Source: CAZJFH01 sp964545205 (lineage in GTDB: Bacteria > Pseudomonadota > Alphaproteobacteria > Rhodospirillales > Magnetospirillaceae). From it: a stretch of 19,733 nucleotides of DNA. The stretch is taken from NCBI GenBank assembly GCA_964545205.1, contig CAZJFH010000087.1, positions 1-19,733 on the forward strand, read 5' to 3'. The notes beneath the pieces were generated by a model. It was given only the letters and a program-made list of their open reading frames with translations, did not search any database and was not told where the DNA came from. A program made the position numbers and the translations under genes. Below are positions 14,939 to 19,733 of the stretch, in pieces (the stretch's first letter is position 1; each line of letters starts with the position of its first letter).

Positions 14939-17473
14939 TCACCCCGAGACCAGCGGAAACCCGGCGATCACCGCGACGGTGACCGCGACGGTGATCGCCA
15001 TGAAGTGCCAGTACAGCGCGACGTTCTGGATGTCGATGTCCCAGCGCGCCGTCAGCCGCCCGGCGAGGCTGCGGGCGATGCAGTAGGCCTGGCCGATCAC
15101 CCCGACCCCGACATGGACGCCGCACCACAGCACCAGCACCCAAACGGTGGCGGGATAGGCGTGGGCGGTCGGGTCGAGGCCGCTGAACCACGGTCCGGCG
15201 GCCAGCGCCGCGACGCCGGCCGCCGCCAGCGCGATGCCGCCCGCCAGTGCGGCCACGGCGAGCCCGCGGCGGCCGCGGCCGTTGCAGCGCCGCGCCGCCA
15301 GGGTGGCGGTCCAGGCGCCGAGCAGCAGCGCCAGCGCCGCCAGCGGCCAGCCGACGCCCGGCCCCGGCGACGGATCGGGCGGGAAGTCGGGATGGATGGT
15401 CCAGAAGAAGAAATAGGCGAAGACCAGGCTGGCGAAGGCGGTCATGTCGCCGATCATGGTGATGAACATCGCCCACCAGCCGACCGAGGCCGGCCCCGAG
15501 GCGTAGAGCGGGAGCGTCAGCCCGAGGCCGACATCCTTCTGCTCCTTCTCGGGAATCATCGCGGTGCCGGTCCACAGCCAGGTCAGGATCGTCGCCAGGG
15601 CGCAAAGGCCGCTGGCGATCGACAGCCACCACCAGTGATAGGTCCCGAAGATGAACACGCCGCCGGTGAAGGCGGCGGCGACCATGGTCAGGAAGGTCGG
15701 GCCGGGCACGCGCAGGCACTGGATCGGCCGCGCGTCGATGGTCGTGGTGACCATGGTCTCGCGCTCGAGCTCCTCGGCGTCGGCCAGGTAGAAGCGGCCC
15801 TCGTCCATGTCCCTGACGAAGTTCGGCTGGTCCCAGATCGGATAGCGGCCGCCGACGACCGGCACCGAGCGCGACCCCCAGGGCTGGTTCGGCATCTCGC
15901 CCACCCATTCCAGGGTGCCGGCGTTCCACGGATTGCGCGCGCTGTAGGGCTGGCTGCCCTTGGGCCGCAGCACGTCCCAGACGAACACCGCGATGCCCAG
16001 GGCGAGGATGAAGGCGCCGACCGTCGAGACCATGTTCGGCACGTCGAAGCCCATGTCGGGCGGATAGGTGAACACCCGCCGCGGCATGCCGAGCAGGCCG
16101 GTCAGGTGCATCGGGAAGAAGGTCAGGTTGAAGCCGACGAACATCGGCCAGAACGCGATCCGGCCCAGCGTCTCGGACATCTGCTTGCCGCCGGCCAGCG
16201 GGTAGAAATAGTAGAAGGCGCCGACCACCGGAAACAGCACGCCGCCGACGATCACGTAGTGGATGTGGCCGACGACGAAATAGGTGTCGTGGGCCTGGAA
16301 GTCGAAGGGCGCGATCGCGACCATCACGCCGGTCAGGCCGCCGATCACGAACACCGCCAGCGCGCCCGAGACGAACAGCATCGGCACCGCCTTGCTCGGG
16401 CGGCCGGCGAGCACGGTGGCGAGGAAGCAGAAGATCTGCACCCCGGTCGGGATCGCCACCGCCTCGGACGCGGCCGAGAAGAAGGCCAGCGAGATGCCCG
16501 GCAGGCCGGTGGTGTACATGTGGTGCACCCACAGGCCGAAGCTGATGAAGCCGGTGCCGACGGCGGCGAGCACGATCCAGCCGTAGCCGACGATCGGCCG
16601 CTGCGCCAGGGTGGGGACCATCATCGCCACCAGGGCGATCGCCGGCAGGAAGATGATGTAGACCTCGGGATGGCCGAAGATCCAGAACAGGTGCTGCCAC
16701 AGGAGCGGATCGCCGCCCTTGTCGGGATCGAAGAACGGCCAGTGGAAGGCGCGCTGCATCTCGAACAGCAGGTCGCCGGCGATCAGCGGCGGAAACGCGA
16801 ACAGGATCATGCCGCCGACCACCAGCACGTACCAGCAGTACAGCGGGATCAGGTTGATGCGCATGCCCGGCGGCCGGCATTTCAGCACGCCGACGATCAG
16901 CTCGACCGCGGCGGCGATCGAGGCGAGCTCGATGAAGGACAGCCCCAGCAGCCAGATGTCGGCGCCGACGCCCTCGCTGTACTCGGTGGTCAGCGGCGGA
17001 TACATGAACCAGCCGCCCGACGGCGCCGCGCCGAACAGGATCGAGCCGCACACGAAGGTGCCGCCGATCAGGAAACTCCAGAAGCCGTAGGCCGACAGCC
17101 GCGGGAACGGCAGGTCGCGCGCCCCCAGCATCTGCGGCAGCACCATGATCGAGAACGCCTCGAAGATCGGCACCGCGAACAGGAACATCATCACCGAGCC
17201 GTGCAGGGTGAAGACCTGGTTGTAGGTCTCGGCCGACAGGAAGTCGTTGTTCGGCACCGCGAGCTGGATGCGGATCAGCAGCGCCAGGACGCCCGCGAAC
17301 AGGAAGAAGGCGAAGGCCGCCATCGTGTACCAGACGCCGACCTCGGAGTTGTTGACCGCCGACCAGTAGCGCCAGCCCTGGGGCGTCTCCCACGCCTTCA
17401 GCAGCCGCTCGGCCTGGGCCTGGCGGTGGCCGGGATCGTCCTGGGGATCGGGGCGGCGCCGGTCGTCGGTCAT
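14939..17473 (-). CDS. cytochrome c oxidase, fused subunit I and subunit III
   Basis: An 844-residue inner-membrane heme-copper oxidase that reduces oxygen to water. Residues 1 to about 510 are subunit I. Heme a ligands are His91 and His405, and the heme a3 ligand is His403. CuB ligands are His268, His317 and His318, and the cross-linking Tyr272 follows His268 in GHPEVY. A linker (about 505-590) joins a subunit III-like part with MIGDMTAFASLVFAYFFF (673-690) and LYWHFMA (820-826) near the C-terminus. D-channel acids appear kept (Asp120 and Glu270), but Gln346 and Ala283 sit where the K-channel Lys and Ser are expected. The ATG at 17473 overlaps the subunit II stop as ATGA and has GAGGG about six bases upstream. 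Such I/III fusions occur in caa3 oxidases. Confidence 0.94.
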   Translation of the reverse strand: MTDDRRRPDPQDDPGHRQAQAERLLKAWETPQGWRYWSAVNNSEVGVWYTMAAFAFFLFAGVLALLIRIQLAVPNNDFLSAETYNQVFTLHGSVMMFLFAVPIFEAFSIMVLPQMLGARDLPFPRLSAYGFWSFLIGGTFVCGSILFGAAPSGGWFMYPPLTTEYSEGVGADIWLLGLSFIELASIAAAVELIVGVLKCRPPGMRINLIPLYCWYVLVVGGMILFAFPPLIAGDLLFEMQRAFHWPFFDPDKGGDPLLWQHLFWIFGHPEVYIIFLPAIALVAMMVPTLAQRPIVGYGWIVLAAVGTGFISFGLWVHHMYTTGLPGISLAFFSAASEAVAIPTGVQIFCFLATVLAGRPSKAVPMLFVSGALAVFVIGGLTGVMVAIAPFDFQAHDTYFVVGHIHYVIVGGVLFPVVGAFYYFYPLAGGKQMSETLGRIAFWPMFVGFNLTFFPMHLTGLLGMPRRVFTYPPDMGFDVPNMVSTVGAFILALGIAVFVWDVLRPKGSQPYSARNPWNAGTLEWVGEMPNQPWGSRSVPVVGGRYPIWDQPNFVRDMDEGRFYLADAEELERETMVTTTIDARPIQCLRVPGPTFLTMVAAAFTGGVFIFGTYHWWWLSIASGLCALATILTWLWTGTAMIPEKEQKDVGLGLTLPLYASGPASVGWWAMFITMIGDMTAFASLVFAYFFFWTIHPDFPPDPSPGPGVGWPLAALALLLGAWTATLAARRCNGRGRRGLAVAALAGGIALAAAGVAALAAGPWFSGLDPTAHAYPATVWVLVLWCGVHVGVGVIGQAYCIARSLAGRLTARWDIDIQNVALYWHFMAITVAVTVAVIAGFPLVSG

Positions 17474-18495
17474 TCGAGGCCCTCGAGATAGACGGCGAGG
17501 GCGTAAAGGTGCCCGGGCGGCAGCATCGCGAAGGCCGGCATGTTGACGTCGGGCTTGATGGCGTGGGTCTCGGCGATCCAGCGGCGGAAGTTCTCGACGG
17601 TGTTGGGCAGGATGCCGGCGCCGATGGTCAGCCGGCCGCCGACATGGGTCAGGTCCGGCCCCATCGTGCCGTCGGCCGGCGTGCCGCGCACCGTGTGGCA
17701 GGCGCCGCAGCCGTCGGCCAGGAAGTATTCGCGGCCGGCGGCGGCGCGTTCGCTGGCCGGCGCCGCCGCCGGCGCGGCCTGGCCGGCCAGCCAGTCGGCG
17801 AAGGCCGCGGGCTCCATCACCACGGCGGCGAAGTTCATCAGCGCGTGCGAGGCGCCGCAATACTCGGCGCAGGCGCCGCGGAAGGTGCCGGTCTTGGTCG
17901 GCTCCAGCAGCAGCCGCGTGGTGCGGCCGGGGATCATGTCGAGCTTGCCGCCGAGCGCCGGAATCCAGAACGAGTGGATCACGTCGGGGCTGGTCAGGAC
18001 GAATTCGACCGGCCGGCCGACCGGCAGCCGCACCTCGTTGGCCAGCTCGACCGCCTCGCCCTCGGCCGCCAGGTAGCGCACCCGCCACCACCAGCGCTCT
18101 CCCGACACGGCGACGCGCAGGGGCTCGGCGGCGGTCGCGCGCGGCGTCTGCAACTCCGGCATCACCGGCAGCCCGAACAGCAGCAGCACGGTCAGCACGG
18201 CCGTCGGCAGGACGATGCCGCCGCCGATGATCAGCAGGTCGGCGGTGCGCCGGTCGTGGCGGCGCGGCCGGCCGCGGGTGGCGTACAGCGCCAGCGCCAT
18301 CACCAGAATCCAGACGACGACGGCGCCGGCCAGCATCCACCAGAACAGGACCAGGATCGTCTCGGCGCCGGTGCCGGCGGCGGCGAAGCTCGACTGCGCC
18401 CCCTCGCATCCCGAGAGCGCGAACGCCGCCGCCGCCGCGGTGACGGCGCGCCGATGCTGCTCCCCACGGGCCTGTCGAGCCTTGCTGGTGGTCAA
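17470..18495 (-). CDS. ctaC: caa3-type cytochrome c oxidase subunit II with fused cytochrome c
   Basis: A 341-residue lipoprotein-like subunit II. The signal ends in the lipobox LSGC with Cys30. Two transmembrane helices follow (about 46-72 and 86-108). The CuA domain shows His174 in HSFWIP and Cys209, Glu211, Cys213, His217 and Met220 in CAEYCGASHALM. A C-terminal cytochrome c domain has Cys263-x2-Cys266-His267, with Met319 in VNMPAF as probable axial ligand. It would accept electrons and pass them to the catalytic subunit. The start is uncertain: TTG at 18495 is the first usable codon and keeps a short basic n-region, with only a weak GGGGCGA upstream. It lies 120 bases after slyX, with a dyad and a hairpin between. 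Confidence 0.9.
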   Translation of the reverse strand: MTTSKARQARGEQHRRAVTAAAAAFALSGCEGAQSSFAAAGTGAETILVLFWWMLAGAVVVWILVMALALYATRGRPRRHDRRTADLLIIGGGIVLPTAVLTVLLLFGLPVMPELQTPRATAAEPLRVAVSGERWWWRVRYLAAEGEAVELANEVRLPVGRPVEFVLTSPDVIHSFWIPALGGKLDMIPGRTTRLLLEPTKTGTFRGACAEYCGASHALMNFAAVVMEPAAFADWLAGQAAPAAAPASERAAAGREYFLADGCGACHTVRGTPADGTMGPDLTHVGGRLTIGAGILPNTVENFRRWIAETHAIKPDVNMPAFAMLPPGHLYALAVYLEGLE

Positions 18496-18521
18496 GAAGA
18501 TCGCCCCGGACGTGCAAGCGC

Positions 18522-18534
18522 GTTGCCTGGCAAC
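18522..18534. promoter_or_regulatory. 13-bp dyad upstream of the oxidase operon
   Basis: GTTGCC-T-GGCAAC is a perfect inverted repeat ending 27 bases upstream of the probable ctaC start. It looks like an operator half-site pair, but no regulator family is recognised and no clear promoter boxes flank it. Confidence 0.3.
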
Positions 18535-18546
18535 ATGGGGCCGGCC

Positions 18547-18565
18547 CGCGGGGCTGCACCCCGCG
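18547..18565 (-). terminator. hairpin between slyX and the oxidase operon
   Basis: CGCGGGG (18547-18553) and CCCCGCG (18559-18565) form a 7-bp stem with a 5-nt loop, about 50 bases past the slyX stop. There is no T run, so it may be a weak terminator of slyX or a leader structure of the oxidase message. Confidence 0.35.
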
Positions 18566-18615
18566 CCATCTGAAAGAACCGCCTGCGCGCCCCCAAAGGG
18601 GTGGCGGCGCCGGCG

Positions 18616-18822
18616 TCAGTAGTGCGGCGGCGGCTCGTCGTCGCGCGGCGAACGCTCCCAGCCGCCTTCGGCCGCGGCGACGCGGTCCCGCAGCAGGAGA
18701 ACCTGCTCCTGCAGCCGCGCGATCGCCTTCGCCTGGTCGGCGACGACGGCCGACAGGTCCTCGACCATGCGTTCGTGGTGGGCGATGCGGGTCTCGAGTG
18801 CGATCAGGCGGTCTTCGGTCAT
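18616..18822 (-). CDS. slyX: SlyX family protein
   Basis: A 68-residue coiled-coil protein, MTEDRLIALETRIAHHERMV onwards, with the heptad-rich core (about 5-50) and a C-terminal tail ending PPPHY that is typical of SlyX. Its molecular role is not established. Two ATG codons compete. The one at 18828 abuts the AAGGA ribosome-binding site with no spacing. The one at 18822 has six bases after AGGA and gives the usual MTE start, so I chose 18822. Longer in-frame versions upstream to 19089 would overlap the divergent gene and lack homology. It is transcribed toward the oxidase operon and could be its first gene, though a hairpin lies between. Confidence 0.85.
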   Translation of the reverse strand: MTEDRLIALETRIAHHERMVEDLSAVVADQAKAIARLQEQVLLLRDRVAAAEGGWERSPRDDEPPPHY

Positions 18823-18854
18823 CGACATTCCTTCCCGAATCGGAAACGCTCCAA

Positions 18855-18860
18855 ATTGTA
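18855..18860 (-). promoter_or_regulatory. candidate -10 element for slyX
   Basis: TACAAT on the minus strand matches five of six -10 positions and would start transcription near 18848, some 26 bases before the slyX ATG. No good -35 box is seen at the expected distance. Confidence 0.3.
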
Positions 18861-18873
18861 ACCATTGGCCGCG

Positions 18874-18902
18874 TTGGGGGTATAGCCGAACGAGAGCATA
18901 AT
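18874..18902 (+). promoter_or_regulatory. candidate promoter of the PTTEA-repeat protein gene
   Basis: TTGGGG (18874-18879) and CATAAT (18897-18902) are spaced by 17 bases; the -10 box matches five of six positions. Transcription would start near 18909. A short dyad, CACTC (18904-18908) and GAGTG (18917-18921), straddles the predicted start and could be an operator or leader hairpin. Confidence 0.4.
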
Positions 18903-18937
18903 CCACTCGACTCGAAGAGTGTGCGGGGACGCGGACC

Positions 18938-19733
18938 ATGGCCGACGACAACAACGACAAGCCGAACCTGACGGAACAGCAGAAGCTGGACGCCCAGGTC
19001 TTCGACGACCTCAACGCGAATCGCGGCGAGGCGCGCGACGGCGAGCGTCCGGTCGAGCAGGTGGGCCTGTACACCGAGGGCCAGGACACTTCCGACCTGC
19101 AGCACGTCCACCTCGGGCCGCGCTACGGCGGCGAGACCGGCCGCGAAGCCGACGAATACACCGGCGCCAGCAAGAGCGAGCAGGTGGTCGGCGCCGTCGC
19201 CGGCGGCGAGCGGAGCGAACTGCCCGAGATCGACCTGAACTCCGAGGGCCGCCAGGATCCGGTGCCGCCCACCGAGACCGCGCCCGACACGTTCCGCTCC
19301 GAAGCGACCGTCGCGGCGTCCGAGCAGGACGCGCCGCCGCCCAGCGAGATGCCCACCGAGGCGCCGACCGAGGCGCCCCAGCAGACCGACGAGCCGGCCG
19401 AACCGACCGAGGCGGCCGTCGAGGAAGCCTCCGGCGCGCCCGAGGAGGTCCCGACCGAAGCGCCGAGCGAGGAGCCCACCGAGGCCCCGACCGAAGAACC
19501 GACCACCGAGGCTCCGACCACGGAAGCGCCGACGACCGAGGCCCCGACGACGGAGGCGCCGACGACCGAGGCCCCGACGACGGAAGCGCCGACCACGGAA
19601 GCGCCGACGACCGAGGCTCCGACGACGGAGGCGCCGACCACTGAAGCGCCGACGACCGAGGCTCCGACCACCGAGGCTCCGACGACGGAAGCGCCGACGA
19701 CTGAGGCTCCGACGACGGAAGCTCCGACGACGG
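18938..19733 (+). CDS. large acidic protein with PTTEA repeats, partial (runs off window)
   Basis: The frame is open from the ATG at 18938 to the last base, giving 265 complete codons and no stop, so the gene is truncated by the window edge. GGGGA lies about eight bases upstream. Residues 1-130 are hydrophilic and rich in Asp, Glu, Gly and Gln, beginning MADDNNDKPNLTEQQKLDAQ, with no signal peptide or membrane helix. From about residue 138 the sequence becomes Pro/Thr/Glu/Ala-rich with irregular PTEAP and EEPTEAP units. From residue 188 it is a perfect PTTEA tandem array. The function is unknown. A long acidic low-complexity region without a Sec signal at the head of a long gene is reminiscent of giant type I-secreted repeat adhesins or RTX proteins, but no such domain is visible here. 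Confidence 0.82.
   Translation, partial: MADDNNDKPNLTEQQKLDAQVFDDLNANRGEARDGERPVEQVGLYTEGQDTSDLQHVHLGPRYGGETGREADEYTGASKSEQVVGAVAGGERSELPEIDLNSEGRQDPVPPTETAPDTFRSEATVAASEQDAPPPSEMPTEAPTEAPQQTDEPAEPTEAAVEEASGAPEEVPTEAPSEEPTEAPTEEPTTEAPTTEAPTTEAPTTEAPTTEAPTTEAPTTEAPTTEAPTTEAPTTEAPTTEAPTTEAPTTEAPTTEAPTTEAPTT
19499..19733 (+). repeat. 15-bp tandem repeat encoding (PTTEA)n
   Basis: Fifteen complete 15-bp units, each beginning with CCG at 19499, 19514, 19529 and so on to 19709, plus a partial unit at 19724. Every unit encodes Pro-Thr-Thr-Glu-Ala. Third positions vary (ACC/ACG/ACT, GAG/GAA, GCG/GCC/GCT) while the peptide does not. The array continues past the window. Confidence 0.93.

Noticed and set aside
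14861..17491. Plus-strand open frame of 876 codons opposite the oxidase I/III gene
   Set aside because: Low-complexity Arg/Asp/Gln/His-rich translation with no domain. The minus-strand frame has all oxidase ligands, so this is a shadow.
19123..19671. Minus-strand open frame with VVGAS repeats opposite the PTTEA array
   Set aside because: Its repeat is the mirror of the 15-bp tandem array. The plus frame has a start, a ribosome-binding site and a promoter candidate, while this frame has none of these.
19499..19733. Tandem repeats as a possible CRISPR array or centromere-like iterons
   Set aside because: The 15-bp units are directly adjacent with no unique spacers, keep codon phase perfectly and vary at third positions, so they are a coding repeat.

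Overview
The window is about 70% GC with tightly packed genes, many ATGA stop/start overlaps and few gaps. Gene content points to a heterotrophic proteobacterium, most likely an alphaproteobacterium: a branched-chain amino acid type (HAAT) ABC transporter, a RamB/PccR-type (ScfR) regulator and a caa3-type oxidase. This placement is inferred from gene content and composition only.

Layout. (1) 1-1038: a REP-like hairpin, a lone crotonase-family gene with its own promoter and operator-like dyad, and the terminator of the next operon. (2) 1044-6180, minus strand: a complete HAAT operon in the order substrate-binding protein, LivH, LivM, LivG, LivF. It ends at a hairpin followed by a T run. (3) 6181-7882: a divergent control region with a perfect TTTGCAAA palindrome, then a ScfR-family regulator on the plus strand. 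(4) 7879-10151, minus strand: a GH1 beta-glucosidase translationally coupled to an acetamidase/formamidase-family protein. Its last stop overlaps the regulator's stop in CTAG. (5) 10152-12867, plus strand: feoA-feoB for ferrous iron uptake. The promoter places transcription start at or next to the feoA ATG and carries a Fur-like box in its spacer. (6) 12837-18495, minus strand: a terminal oxidase operon. It encodes subunit II fused to cytochrome c, fused subunits I and III, a small membrane protein, a CtaG-like assembly factor and a triheme membrane-anchored cytochrome c. (7) 18616-18822: slyX on the minus strand. (8) 18938 to the window end, plus strand: the start of a large acidic protein that enters a (PTTEA)n tract and runs off the edge.

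How the parts may work together. The transporter and regulator probably form one regulated uptake unit; the substrate is unknown, and the regulator family suggests a link to short-chain acyl-CoA metabolism. The oxidase operon makes a heme-copper oxidase with its own electron-donor cytochrome and assembly factor. Iron import by FeoAB is encoded head-on to it, with overlapping 3' ends.

Most notable points: the fused oxidase subunit keeps its metal ligands and the D-channel acidic residues, but has Gln and Ala where the K-channel Lys and Ser are expected; FeoB has Ser for Asn in the G4 motif and a Cys-rich tail; and an unfinished PTTEA-repeat protein lies at the right edge.
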